Assembly: GCA_947174945.1 (NCBI GenBank)
Contig: CAMWKZ010000019.1
Coordinates: 1-44,941, forward strand
DNA length: 44,941 nucleotides
Source of the DNA: an uncultured Prevotellaceae bacterium
Lineage (GTDB): Bacteria > Bacteroidota > Bacteroidia > Bacteroidales > Bacteroidaceae
Direction: 5' to 3'
Within the stretch, counting starts at the first letter, position 1; each line of letters starts with the position of its first letter. The notes under the pieces are model-generated. The model was not told the DNA's origin. It worked only from the letters and a program-made list of their open reading frames with translations, and made no database searches. Positions 27,602-35,853 of the stretch are shown here, piece after piece. A program made the position numbers and the translations under genes.

Positions 27602-28099
27602 TTACTTAGCGTAAAGCAACCATGCACCGGGGTACTTCGTCTGCAGGGCATTGCGGCTGGCAGCGGCATCGGCCTTCGTGTTGAAGGTGGTTGCCACGAC
27701 GCGGTACATGGCGGGCTGGACGTTGTTGTTGACCACCACCTGAGCCTCGTAGCCCTCGTTCTTCAGCGACTGCTGCAGGCCCTCGGCATTGCCGCGCAGC
27801 GAGAACGAGCCGACCACCACGCTGAAATTCTTCAGTCCGGCACCGCTGACGACGGTGACGCTCTCCTGACGCACGGCCACGTTATCGGCATTGTCGACCA
27901 CCTGCGTGTTGGTAGCGGGCTTCTCCACCATCGGGGCCACCACGGTGGTCTCCTGTGCTGGCGGTGCTTGCTGTTGCTGCATCTCCTCCTGCTGCTTGGC
28001 CTTCAGATAAGCCTGCTTGTAAGCACTCTCACTTGACTTACATCCCGTGAAAATCATTGCGGCGCATACGGCGGCGCATAAAACAGTGTACTTCTTCAT
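27602..28099 (-). CDS. SPOR-domain lipoprotein
   Basis: The 165-residue protein has a lipoprotein signal with lipobox IFTGC. A Gln/Pro-rich linker follows (about 30-90), and a C-terminal SPOR domain (about 90-163: NFSVVVGSFSLRGNAEGLQQSL, VVATTFNTKADAAASRNALQ). SPOR domains bind denuded septal peptidoglycan, so a role in cell division or envelope is inferred. First gene of the six-gene operon ending with pfkA. Confidence 0.9.
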   Translation of the reverse strand: MKKYTVLCAAVCAAMIFTGCKSSESAYKQAYLKAKQQEEMQQQQAPPAQETTVVAPMVEKPATNTQVVDNADNVAVRQESVTVVSGAGLKNFSVVVGSFSLRGNAEGLQQSLKNEGYEAQVVVNNNVQPAMYRVVATTFNTKADAAASRNALQTKYPGAWLLYAK

Positions 28100-28147
28100 T
28101 ACTTGATAGTATTAATGTTTAACTTGTTAGTCGTGTAAAAATCACTG

Positions 28148-28155
28148 CGAAAGTA
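28148..28155 (-). promoter_or_regulatory. Near-consensus -7 box (TACTTTCG) for the SPOR operon
   Basis: The minus strand reads TACTTTCG, one base off TAnnTTTG, about 49 bases upstream of the ATG at 28099. Confidence 0.35.
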
Positions 28156-28271
28156 CAAAATATCGGGCAAAATCCACTATAAATGCTGCATAAAGTTTGT
28201 TAAATGCACAAAAAGAGGCGGTTTTAACAAAAAATCACACGAGTTTGGAGCGTGCTTTCAAAAAGTTTTCA

Positions 28272-28279
28272 TACTTTTG
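28272..28279 (+). promoter_or_regulatory. -7 box (TACTTTTG) for the ytxH operon
   Basis: TACTTTTG matches TAnnTTTG; the leader to ATG 28324 is about 40 bases. A TTTG at 28244-28247 is 24 bases upstream, longer than ideal. Confidence 0.5.
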
Positions 28280-28323
28280 CGATGCGAACGAGAAACAATG
28301 TTTAACGCTAAAACACAACGATT

Positions 28324-28536
28324 ATGAGAAGTTTAGGTTATTTAGGCGCATTCTTCGGCGGAGCCATTGCCGGTGCTGTTGTCGGGCTGCTGCTGGCCCC
28401 CGAGAAGGGCGAGGACACTCGCACCAAGATTACGGGTGCCGTTGACGGCTTCATGAAGAAGCACAACATCAAGCTGAGCCGTAAGGAAGTAAACGACCTC
28501 ATTGACGACATTGCCGAGGCTGCCCCCGAGGTTTAA
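28324..28536 (+). CDS. YtxH-domain small membrane protein
   Basis: The 70-residue protein has one Gly/Ala-rich hydrophobic segment (GYLGAFFGGAIAGAVVGLLLAPEKGEDTR), the YtxH signature, then a charged helix. Family members are linked to stress and envelope; function is not settled. First of three co-directional small membrane-related genes. Confidence 0.85.
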   Translation: MRSLGYLGAFFGGAIAGAVVGLLLAPEKGEDTRTKITGAVDGFMKKHNIKLSRKEVNDLIDDIAEAAPEV

Positions 28537-28566
28537 GGCAAGGGAATCCCTCTTTTAGTCAACGCC

Positions 28567-28914
28567 ATGTTCTCAACCGACAAGAACGTAGAGTCCATAG
28601 CGCAGCTCATTGAGGCGCTGAAAGATTACATGGGGCTTCAGAAGGAATATCTGAAGCTCAATGTAATCGAGAAGATTGTGCGCCTGACGACGGCTCTCAC
28701 GCTGACCATCGTGCTGGTCATCCTTGGCGTGGCCGTCCTGTTCTATCTCTCCTTTGCATTCGTCTACTGGCTTGCCCCGCTGACGGGTACGGCATGGGCT
28801 TTCTTCCTGATGGCCCTTATGTTTCTGGTGCTGCTCGTCATGGTGTTCATCTATCGCAAGCCGTGGATTGAGCGACCGCTTGTCCGATTCCTTGCCAACA
28901 CGTTGCTTAACTAA
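28567..28914 (+). CDS. Holin-X (PF07332)-like / phage-holin family membrane protein
   Basis: The 115-residue protein has an amphipathic N-terminal helix (IAQLIEALKDYMGLQKEYLKL) and two hydrophobic segments (about 45-66 and 76-97), the layout of the actinobacterial Holin-X family, which in Bacteroidetes is chromosomal and not phage-linked. No lysin or phage gene is nearby, so a lysis role is unlikely. It sits between ytxH and a small gene whose ATG overlaps its TAA. Confidence 0.8.
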   Translation: MFSTDKNVESIAQLIEALKDYMGLQKEYLKLNVIEKIVRLTTALTLTIVLVILGVAVLFYLSFAFVYWLAPLTGTAWAFFLMALMFLVLLVMVFIYRKPWIERPLVRFLANTLLN

Positions 28915-29174
28915 TGAAGCCTATGCTACAGCCTGACTATAAGACACTTGAGGACATTCAGCAGCGCAAGCAGTTGCTGCGGGCTGACATTCAGAAGAAC
29001 GGCGAGCAGATAGGCTCTCTGTGGCACAAGCTCACTGCCCCGCAGAAGTCGGACACGAAGGGCGAGCTTGTAACCAACCTTATCAGCAACAGCATTACGG
29101 CGATTGATGCCTTTCTGCTGGTGCGCAAACTGATGAAGGGCTACGGCTATTTGTTTGGAAAGAAGAAGCGGTAG
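28914..29174 (+). CDS. Small conserved protein of the ytxH/holin-X cluster
   Basis: The 86-residue protein starts at an ATG overlapping the previous stop (TAATG). The N-terminal half is charged and helical (LEDIQQRKQLLRADIQKNGEQI). The C-terminal half has a weak hydrophobic stretch (LISNSITAIDAFLLVRKLM) and a basic tail. I do not recognise a family; translational coupling suggests it works with the two upstream proteins. Confidence 0.75.
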   Translation: MKPMLQPDYKTLEDIQQRKQLLRADIQKNGEQIGSLWHKLTAPQKSDTKGELVTNLISNSITAIDAFLLVRKLMKGYGYLFGKKKR

Positions 29175-29249
29175 ACTTTACTTATCAACCACTCATTATT
29201 AGCGGATTAGGTCGGCATATTGTGCGGACGCACTCCGTGCATGATGCGG

Positions 29250-29337
29250 ACGCGGTCGGCACATGATGCGGACGGCCTCCGTGCATGGTGCGGACGCGGT
29301 CGGCACACGATGCGGACGGCCTCCGTACATGGTGCGG
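29250..29337. repeat. 44-bp tandem repeat, two full units plus partials (family of 11919-12050)
   Basis: Full units at 29250-29293 and 29294-29337, with degenerate partial units from about 29221 and after 29338. The unit is the same 44-base sequence seen at 11919-12050 with a few substitutions (GGTCGGCACA for GCTCGGCACA). The array ends in ACCGCTCA, in which the TCA is the stop codon of the MBL-fold gene (29359-29361). The rest of the gap 29175-29249 holds nothing recognisable. Confidence 0.9.
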
Positions 29338-29358
29338 ACACGGTCGGCACCGCACCGC

Positions 29359-30123
29359 TCAGTCGTCTATCGAAATCACCTGCCCGTCGTAGGCCAACTG
29401 GATGTCGGGGGGCAGCTGTGCGTTCACCTCGGCATGGCGACCCATATCGTGGCTGCTGTGGATAAGCCACGTCTGTCGGGCACCTATAAGACGGGCAAAG
29501 CTGACGGCCTCGTCCAGCGTCTGGTGAGAGTGATGGGGCTTGATGCGGAGGGCATTGACCACCAGCGTATGGCATCCCGTGACGTATTGGACTTCCGACG
29601 GGTTGATAGTCTTCATGTCGGTAATGTACGCCAGCGACCCTATGCGGTAGCCCAAGATGGGCAGGTCGTGGTGCATCACCTGAAAGGGCACGATGTCGAG
29701 GTCGCCAATGCGGAACGGTTTGTGGGGGTGGATTTCATGCAGCTGGATGGCGGGCACCCCGGGGTAGCGGTGCTCGGCAAAGCAGTATGGCAGCATCTGG
29801 AGCATACCCTGACAGGCAATAGGGTCAGCGTAGACGTTGATTTCGCCAAACTGGCAATACGGGCGGATGTCGTCCATACCGCCCATGTGGTCGTAGTGGG
29901 CATGGGTTATCAGGATGCCGTCAATGCGGCGGAACGGCAGGGGCATGATTTGCTGTCGGAAGTCGGGCCCGCAGTCGAGCAGCAGGCGCGTCCCTTCGGT
30001 CTCGATGAGTGCCGATGCGCGCAGCCGCTTGTCGTGAGGGTCGCCGCTGGTGCAGGTGTGGCACTGGCAACCGATGGTGGGCACGCCACAGGAAGTGCCC
30101 GTCCCTAAGAACGTCAGCTTCAT
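29359..30123 (-). CDS. Metallo-beta-lactamase-fold hydrolase (PhnP / RNase Z-like phosphodiesterase group)
   Basis: The 254-residue protein contains GTGTSCGVPTIGC at the N-terminus, the metal motif THAHYDHMGGMDDIRP, further His ligands in VMHHDLP, and HSSHDMGRH near the C-terminus. This pattern fits the PhnP-like branch (cyclic phosphodiesterases), not beta-lactamases. Physiological substrate unknown. Its ATG overlaps the murB stop (ATGA). Confidence 0.85.
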   Translation of the reverse strand: MKLTFLGTGTSCGVPTIGCQCHTCTSGDPHDKRLRASALIETEGTRLLLDCGPDFRQQIMPLPFRRIDGILITHAHYDHMGGMDDIRPYCQFGEINVYADPIACQGMLQMLPYCFAEHRYPGVPAIQLHEIHPHKPFRIGDLDIVPFQVMHHDLPILGYRIGSLAYITDMKTINPSEVQYVTGCHTLVVNALRIKPHHSHQTLDEAVSFARLIGARQTWLIHSSHDMGRHAEVNAQLPPDIQLAYDGQVISIDD

Positions 30124-31121
30124 ACGATGTTTACCTCTGGGTGAATGTCAACGCCGAACCTATAACGGACGTCGTGCTGGATGGCACGGCACAGGGTGAC
30201 GATATCGCCGCCCGTGGCACCGCCAAGGTTGACCAGCACCAGTGCCTGACGGTCGTGTACTCCGGCACGCCCCAGCGAGCGTCCCTTCCATCCGCACTGG
30301 TCAATGAGCCATCCGGCTGGAATCTTCTCATGGGCATCGTCCACCCGATAGTGCGGCATCTGGGGGTAGTCGGCCAAGAGTGCCTCATACCGCCTGCGGC
30401 TAACCACGGGGTTCATAAAGAAGCTGCCGGCATTGCCCGTCACGGCTGGGTCGGGCAACTTGGCACGGCGAATGTCGATGATGACCTGACGCAGCTGCTG
30501 GGCGGTGGGCTCCTCAATACCGCGCTGTTGCAACTCGGCGCGTATATTCCCATAGTCGAGGCGAGGTGCGTATGCGGTCGAAAACTCGTAAACCACCTGC
30601 ACGATGAGGTAGCGGTTCCGCCACTCATGCTTGAAACGGCTGTCGCGATAGCCATACTGACACTCTTCGCGAGCAAAGGTCACAACCTGCCCCGTGGCTA
30701 TCTCGACGGCCACCACCTCCGCTATAAGGTCTTTCACCTCGGCACCGTAGGCCCCGATGTTCTGCACCGCCGAGGCTCCCACCTCGCCCGGTATCAGCGA
30801 CAGGTTCTCAGCACCGTATAGCCCGTGCTCCAAGCTCAGGCTCACCACGTCGTCCCACGTCATGCCGCTGCCGCACGTCATGCGATGGCCGTCAACCGAA
30901 TAGCCCGTGACCGCCGAGTGTACCACGATGCCCTCAAAGTCGCGGGTCAGCAGCAGATTGCTCCCCCCGCCCAGCATCATGCACGGCTCAGCCGTTTCGC
31001 GCAGCACCTCGGCCACCCGTATCGCCTCCTCCACGTCGGCATACTCCAGAAACCTGCTGCAACAGGCCTCAATGCCAAACGTGTTGTGCGCCTTTAAGCT
31101 GTAATTACGAATATCCCTCAT
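30120..31121 (-). CDS. murB: UDP-N-acetylenolpyruvoylglucosamine reductase
   Basis: The 333-residue flavoenzyme makes UDP-MurNAc in peptidoglycan synthesis. FAD-binding motifs include MMLGGGSNLLLT and IPGEVGASAVQNIGAYG. The substrate-binding segment YGYRDSRFKH and the catalytic Ser in GNAGSFFMNP are present, and a C-terminal Glu lies in HPEVNIV. Gap to the preceding lipoprotein gene is 28 bases. Confidence 0.96.
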   Translation of the reverse strand: MRDIRNYSLKAHNTFGIEACCSRFLEYADVEEAIRVAEVLRETAEPCMMLGGGSNLLLTRDFEGIVVHSAVTGYSVDGHRMTCGSGMTWDDVVSLSLEHGLYGAENLSLIPGEVGASAVQNIGAYGAEVKDLIAEVVAVEIATGQVVTFAREECQYGYRDSRFKHEWRNRYLIVQVVYEFSTAYAPRLDYGNIRAELQQRGIEEPTAQQLRQVIIDIRRAKLPDPAVTGNAGSFFMNPVVSRRRYEALLADYPQMPHYRVDDAHEKIPAGWLIDQCGWKGRSLGRAGVHDRQALVLVNLGGATGGDIVTLCRAIQHDVRYRFGVDIHPEVNIV

Positions 31122-31149
31122 GTGTGTACCTTAAAAGTGAAAGAACGGG

Positions 31150-31989
31150 TCAGGTGGTCAGCTTCGTCAGCAGCCACTTGCCCTGCTTGCGCTTGAACGT
31201 CAGCTCCATCTCCAGTCCGTTGGCAATGCCCCGCATGACGAACAGCTTCGAGTCGGTCTCGCGCCTCGGCGTTCCATAGATAATGTTATAGAGCATCTTG
31301 GCAGGCAGCTCAGGGGCAAAGGCCTCCCACGTGTCGCGCGTGATGATGCCCTCCATCTGACTGAAGTCGTCGTCAGGGTCGGGCCCCACGAACTCCACCG
31401 TCTCGCCAAGGCTCTCCGTCTGGAAGTCCTTGTCGTTGGCAAACCGATGGTAGAAGGCAAGGAACGACGCATTGGACGACTGGCTGATGGGGATGGTGCG
31501 CATCGAGGTCAGCAGCCACGCACCGCGCGGACGGTCGAAGATGTACTGGACGACCGACTCGGTATTGAAGTAAACCTTCTCCACCACGGCATGATGCACG
31601 CTCGTGTCCTTCACCACCTCCATGTGGCGCTCGTTGTCAAACAGCACCGTGTAGTAGCCCTGCCGCATGAAGAAGTACTCCATCTTCCACTGCCGCTTGT
31701 CCACCATCTCCTTCTTGTCGCCATTCACCGACGGTAAGGGGAACACGATGCGCTCCATCTGCAGCTTGCGATTGGCAGCGAAGTTGAAGATGAAGTCGTC
31801 GAACAGCTCATCGGCGGCCTTCGGCATGGGCGTTTCAGCAATTTCCGAGGCCAGAGAGTCAGCAGCCACCGTGTCGCCAACCGCGGTCGAGTCGGGCTCC
31901 ACCTCGTCCTCGTCCACTGCCGCCTTGTGGCCGCCACACGATGCCAGCAACATGAGCAACACACCTATTAATAATAAATATCGTCTCAT
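31150..31989 (-). CDS. DUF4348-like lipoprotein
   Basis: The 279-residue protein has a signal peptide with lipobox LLASC. An acidic linker (about 25-60) precedes one globular domain with FDDFIFNFAANRKLQMERI, a WKMEYFFMRQGYYTVLFDN segment and a C-terminal KRKQGKWLLTKL. It resembles DUF4348 lipoproteins of Bacteroidales; that assignment is from memory. Role unknown. First gene of the operon with murB and the MBL-fold gene. Confidence 0.75.
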   Translation of the reverse strand: MRRYLLLIGVLLMLLASCGGHKAAVDEDEVEPDSTAVGDTVAADSLASEIAETPMPKAADELFDDFIFNFAANRKLQMERIVFPLPSVNGDKKEMVDKRQWKMEYFFMRQGYYTVLFDNERHMEVVKDTSVHHAVVEKVYFNTESVVQYIFDRPRGAWLLTSMRTIPISQSSNASFLAFYHRFANDKDFQTESLGETVEFVGPDPDDDFSQMEGIITRDTWEAFAPELPAKMLYNIIYGTPRRETDSKLFVMRGIANGLEMELTFKRKQGKWLLTKLTT

Positions 31990-32029
31990 CAGTATTGGGG
32001 AAAATAGTGTCTTCTCTCAAAATTTCGTG

Positions 32030-32037
32030 CAAAGATA
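32030..32037 (-). promoter_or_regulatory. -7 box (TATCTTTG) for the DUF4348-murB operon
   Basis: The minus strand reads TATCTTTG, 40 bases upstream of the ATG at 31989, in the divergent gap with pheS. Confidence 0.55.
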
Positions 32038-32080
32038 CAAATAAATCACTATTCATCATTCTTAATTCACAAATATTTTA

Positions 32081-32088
32081 TACCTTTG
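32081..32088 (+). promoter_or_regulatory. -7 box (TACCTTTG) for the pheS operon
   Basis: TACCTTTG, with a leader of about 27 bases before ATG 32120. The region upstream is very AT-rich; no clear -33 TTTG. No leader peptide or T-box-like structure fits in so short a leader. Confidence 0.6.
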
Positions 32089-32119
32089 CATCAAAATTTT
32101 ACGCATTATAACTCTGATT

Positions 32120-33178
32120 ATGATACTCGAGAAGATAGACCAACTTCTGAAAGAAGTACAGACGCTCAGCGCCAAGAACGCTGACGAGGTAGAACAACTG
32201 CGACTGAAATACCTGAGCAAGAAGGGCGAGATAACGGCACTGATGAACGACTTTCGCAACGTTGCTGCCGACCAGAAGAAGACCGTGGGCATGAAAATCA
32301 ACGAGCTGAAGACGCTCGCCACCGACCGCATCAACCAGTTGCGCGAGGAGTGCGCCACGCAGGAGACGAGCGACACCGACCTTGACCTGACGCGCACGCC
32401 CTACCCCATTCAGCTGGGCACACGCCATCCGCTGACCATCGTGACCAACGAGATTATCGACATATTCTCACGCATGGGATTCGTACTGGCCGACGGCCCA
32501 GAGGTGGAGGACGACTTGCACGTGTTCACCAAGATGAACTTTGCAGCCGACCACCCTGCCCGCGATATGCAGGACACGTTCTTCGTATCGCAGCACCCCA
32601 ACGACGTGACCAAGAACATACTGTTGCGCTCGCACACTTCCAGCGTGCAGGCCCGCGTCATGGAGCAACTGCATACCGAGGACGGCCATCTGACGGCACC
32701 CATCCGCGTCATCTGCCCGGGTCGTGTCTATCGCAACGAGGCCATCACAGCCCGTGCCCACTGCTTCTTCCATCAGGTGGAGGGACTGTACATCGACAAG
32801 AACGTGAGCTTTACCGACCTGAAGCAAGTGCTGCTCTCGTTTGCCCGCGAGATGTTCGGAGCCGACACGCAGATACGTCTGCGCCCCTCCTACTTCCCAT
32901 TCACCGAGCCTTCAGCCGAGATGGACATCTCATGCTTCATCTGCGGCGGCGAGGGATGCGGATTCTGCAAGCACACGGGATGGGTCGAGATTCTCGGCTG
33001 CGGCATGGTCGACCCCAACGTTCTCGAACAGTGCGGCATCGACCCGAACATATACAGCGGCTATGCCTTCGGTATGGGCGTTGAGCGTATCACCAACCTG
33101 AAATACAGAGTCAGCGACCTGCGTATGTTCTCGGAGAACGATGTGCGCTTCCTGAAAGAGTTTGAAGCTGCCAACTAA
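32120..33178 (+). CDS. pheS: Phenylalanine-tRNA ligase alpha subunit
   Basis: The 352-residue class II synthetase subunit charges tRNA-Phe together with PheT, which is not in this window. There is an N-terminal coiled coil (about 1-85), then the catalytic core with motif 2 region VYRNEAITARAHCFFHQVEGLYI and motif 3 GYAFGMGVERI. A CxxC-type cluster (CFICGGEGCGFCKHTGW) follows the usual position. First gene of a five-gene operon. Confidence 0.96.
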   Translation: MILEKIDQLLKEVQTLSAKNADEVEQLRLKYLSKKGEITALMNDFRNVAADQKKTVGMKINELKTLATDRINQLREECATQETSDTDLDLTRTPYPIQLGTRHPLTIVTNEIIDIFSRMGFVLADGPEVEDDLHVFTKMNFAADHPARDMQDTFFVSQHPNDVTKNILLRSHTSSVQARVMEQLHTEDGHLTAPIRVICPGRVYRNEAITARAHCFFHQVEGLYIDKNVSFTDLKQVLLSFAREMFGADTQIRLRPSYFPFTEPSAEMDISCFICGGEGCGFCKHTGWVEILGCGMVDPNVLEQCGIDPNIYSGYAFGMGVERITNLKYRVSDLRMFSENDVRFLKEFEAAN

Positions 33179-33206
33179 ATTGTCAACGACCCATTTCAAT
33201 TAGCAA

Positions 33207-33815
33207 ATGAAGCTGGCCATTATGACGCGCCCCACGTTCTTCGTGGAGGAAGACAAGATACTGACGTCGCTCTTCGAAGAGGGGCTCGACAATCTGCACC
33301 TCTACAAGCCCGGGGCCTCTCCCATGTACTCGGAACGGTTGCTTACGCTGCTCTCCGAGGACTATCACAAAAGGATTACCGTTCACGACAACTTCTATTT
33401 GAAGGACGAATATAAGCTGAAGGGCATCCACATTGAAGACGAGACCACACTGCCACCAGCTGGGTATAAAGGACACATTAGTCGCACGTGTACCCGTCTG
33501 GAACAGCTGAAGCAGGCTAAGCGCAATGCCAACTACGTGTTCCTGAAATACATCGCCGATAGCCAGTCGGATGCCGACTGCAAGGCATCCTTCACGCCCC
33601 AGCAATTAGAGGACGCTGCCCGTCAGGGACTAATAGACAAGCACGTGTATGCACTGGGGGGAATGAATCTGGACAACATCCGCTTGGCCAGAGACCTCGG
33701 CTTTGGCGGCATCGTCATCTGCGGTGACATCTGGAACCGCTTCAACATCCATCAGGAGCTCGACTATCAGGCGCTGATTGACCACTTCACTAAACTACGT
33801 AAAGCAATAGGTTAA
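33207..33815 (+). CDS. Thiamine phosphate synthase-like (ThiE/TenI fold) protein
   Basis: The 202-residue TIM-barrel protein has the ThiE/TenI pattern: early strand KLAIMTRP, a short GIHIEDE in place of GvHLGq.D, and ALGGMNLDNIRLARDLGFGGIVICGDIW near the end. The weak conservation around the substrate sites and the lack of other thi genes make true ThiE activity uncertain. It follows pheS by 28 bases and precedes prs by 15. Confidence 0.75.
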   Translation: MKLAIMTRPTFFVEEDKILTSLFEEGLDNLHLYKPGASPMYSERLLTLLSEDYHKRITVHDNFYLKDEYKLKGIHIEDETTLPPAGYKGHISRTCTRLEQLKQAKRNANYVFLKYIADSQSDADCKASFTPQQLEDAARQGLIDKHVYALGGMNLDNIRLARDLGFGGIVICGDIWNRFNIHQELDYQALIDHFTKLRKAIG

Positions 33816-33830
33816 GAACTCAATAAAACT

Positions 33831-34769
33831 ATGAACCACAACAAAAACTACATGGTGTTTTCAGGTACTGCCACGAAGTACCTTGCAGAGAAAATCTGTC
33901 AAAGTTTAGGTTGTCCGCTGGGTGAGCTTCTGATTACGAAGTTCTCCGATGGCGAGTTTGCCGTATCGTATGAGGAGAGTATTCGCGGACGCGACATCTT
34001 CCTTGTGCAGAGCACTTTCCCTAACTCCGACAACCTGATGGAGTTGCTGCTCATGATTGATGCTGCCAAGCGCGCCTCTGCACGTACCATCAATGCCGTT
34101 ATCCCTTACTTCGGATGGGCTCGTCAGGACCGTAAGGACAAGCCGCGCGTTAGCATCGGTGCCAAGCTGATAGCTGACCTGCTGAGCGTAGCCGGTGTTG
34201 ACCGCGTTATTACGATGGACTTGCACGCTGACCAGATACAGGGTTTCTTCGATGTGCCCGTTGACCACCTGTACGCATCAGGTGTCATTCTGCCCTACTT
34301 GCAGAGCCTGCACCTTGAAGACCTCGTCATTGCATCACCCGACGTAGGTGGCTCGAAGCGTGCCAACACATACGCCAAGTACCTGGGCTGTCCGCTGGTA
34401 CTCTGCAACAAGACCCGCGCACGTGCCAATGTAGTGTCCTCTATGCAGATTATCGGTGACGTCGAAGGCAAGAACGTTGTCATCATCGACGATATGGTAG
34501 ACACGGCTGGCACCATCACCAAGGCTGCCGACATCATGAAGGAAGCTGGTGCCAAGACGGTGCGCGCATGTGCTTCACACTGTGTCATGAGTGGTCCAGC
34601 CAGCGACCGTGTACAGGCTTCAGCACTGGAGGAAATCGTGTTTACCGACTCTATCCCCTACACTCAGCGCTGCGCCAAAGTAAAGCAGTTGAGCGTAGCT
34701 GATATGTTTGCAGAAACCATCCGTAGAGTAATCAACAATGAAAGCATCTCTGACCAATATCTTGTATAG
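33831..34769 (+). CDS. prs: Ribose-phosphate pyrophosphokinase
   Basis: The 312-residue enzyme makes PRPP from ribose 5-phosphate and ATP for nucleotide, His and Trp synthesis. Conserved: FSDGEFAVSYEESIRGRDIFLVQST, YFGWARQDRKDKPR, TMDLHADQIQGFFD and the PRPP loop VVIIDDMVDTAGT. Its last 32 bases overlap the start of the next gene in another frame. Confidence 0.96.
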   Translation: MNHNKNYMVFSGTATKYLAEKICQSLGCPLGELLITKFSDGEFAVSYEESIRGRDIFLVQSTFPNSDNLMELLLMIDAAKRASARTINAVIPYFGWARQDRKDKPRVSIGAKLIADLLSVAGVDRVITMDLHADQIQGFFDVPVDHLYASGVILPYLQSLHLEDLVIASPDVGGSKRANTYAKYLGCPLVLCNKTRARANVVSSMQIIGDVEGKNVVIIDDMVDTAGTITKAADIMKEAGAKTVRACASHCVMSGPASDRVQASALEEIVFTDSIPYTQRCAKVKQLSVADMFAETIRRVINNESISDQYLV

Positions 34770-35844
34770 TGCCCTTTTGGCTGGCGCACTGACCGCGTGC
34801 CAGTCGAACACATATCAGGTAAAGGGAACCATTGAGGGAGCCGCCGATGGCGACACCCTCTTTTTGACTTCCGACCTGGAGATGGGTACGCCCAGTGACA
34901 CCATCATCGTCAAAGACGGTAAGTTCGCCATCAGTGGCGAGGCTGATTCCACCTACCTCTGTATGGTGTATAGTGCCAATCGTAATGAGCTTAACGCCCC
35001 GTTCTTTATTGAGCCTGGCACCATCGCCATTGCTATCAAGGAGGTACCCGGTGCCACGCGCGTTGGCGGCACTAAGTGCAATGACGAATGGCAGGAGCTA
35101 AACGACTCGGTTATGAGCATCGGCAAGGAAATCAATCGCATAGCAGAGCACGTCTATGGCAATAACCTGTCACAGGAGGAGCAAAAGAAGGCTATGGAAC
35201 AGATTGACCGACTGAACCAGCACTTTTCTGGTATCGTAGCCAAGAAAGCAGAGAAGAACATCAAGAACGAGTTCGGATATTTCCTGCTGACCTACTATCC
35301 TGAGGAGCTCATTGACAATGAAACGCGTATGCGCCTTATCAAGGAACTGCCTAACGAGATGCGTAGTCGCGAGGCTATTCGCCAGTTGGAACAAAGTATC
35401 GCTGCCGCTGCCAAGACAGCAGAGGGCAATGCCATCAGCGACTTTACGCTGCCAGCACCCGATGGCTCACCACTAAGCATCATGAGCGAAGTGAGCAAGC
35501 ACCGCATAACCATTATTGACTTCTGGGCTTCATGGTGCGGTCCCTGCCGTCAGGAAATGCCCTATATCACTCAACTGTACAACGATTACAAAGACAAAGG
35601 ACTGGGCATTGTAGGTATATCGCTTGACTCTGACAAAGATGCGTGGCTTACGGCTACCAAGCAACTGGGTGTGATATGGCCACAGATGAGCGACCTGAAA
35701 GGATGGGACAACGCCGCTGCCAAGCAATTCAACATCACAAGCATTCCTCATACCATCGTAGTCGACCAGCAAGGCCGCATCCTACAACGAGATTTACGGG
35801 GCGAAGCATTGGAAGCCTTTATTGAAGAACAACTGATGAAATAA
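34738..35844 (+). CDS. TlpA-like thioredoxin-fold lipoprotein (DUF4369 + AhpC/TSA-type)
   Basis: The 368-residue protein has signal MKASLTNILYSALLAGALTAC (lipobox AGALTAC extended to Cys 21). An N-terminal DUF4369-like beta domain (about 25-120) and a helical linker follow, then a C-terminal thioredoxin domain with WASWCGPCRQEMP (CxxC active site) and the cis-Pro in SIPHTIV. It is predicted to act as a periplasmic thiol-disulfide reductase. The start lies inside prs; the signal peptide supports it. Confidence 0.9.
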   Translation: MKASLTNILYSALLAGALTACQSNTYQVKGTIEGAADGDTLFLTSDLEMGTPSDTIIVKDGKFAISGEADSTYLCMVYSANRNELNAPFFIEPGTIAIAIKEVPGATRVGGTKCNDEWQELNDSVMSIGKEINRIAEHVYGNNLSQEEQKKAMEQIDRLNQHFSGIVAKKAEKNIKNEFGYFLLTYYPEELIDNETRMRLIKELPNEMRSREAIRQLEQSIAAAAKTAEGNAISDFTLPAPDGSPLSIMSEVSKHRITIIDFWASWCGPCRQEMPYITQLYNDYKDKGLGIVGISLDSDKDAWLTATKQLGVIWPQMSDLKGWDNAAAKQFNITSIPHTIVVDQQGRILQRDLRGEALEAFIEEQLMK

Positions 35845-35853
35845 AAGCAAAGC

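Noticed and set aside
27598..27669. ATG 27669 as the ruvX start
   Set aside because: It would overlap the SPOR gene and add an unrelated leader; GTG 27597 begins exactly at the conserved N-terminus.
28567..28914. Prophage holin
   Set aside because: No lysin, structural or integrase genes nearby; layout matches a chromosomal Holin-X protein beside ytxH.
29359..30123. MBL-fold gene as a beta-lactamase
   Set aside because: Motifs fit the PhnP/RNase Z-like phosphodiesterase branch and there is no signal peptide.
33179..33206. Riboswitch (TPP) before the ThiE-like gene
   Set aside because: The gap to pheS is only 28 bases, too short for a TPP riboswitch.
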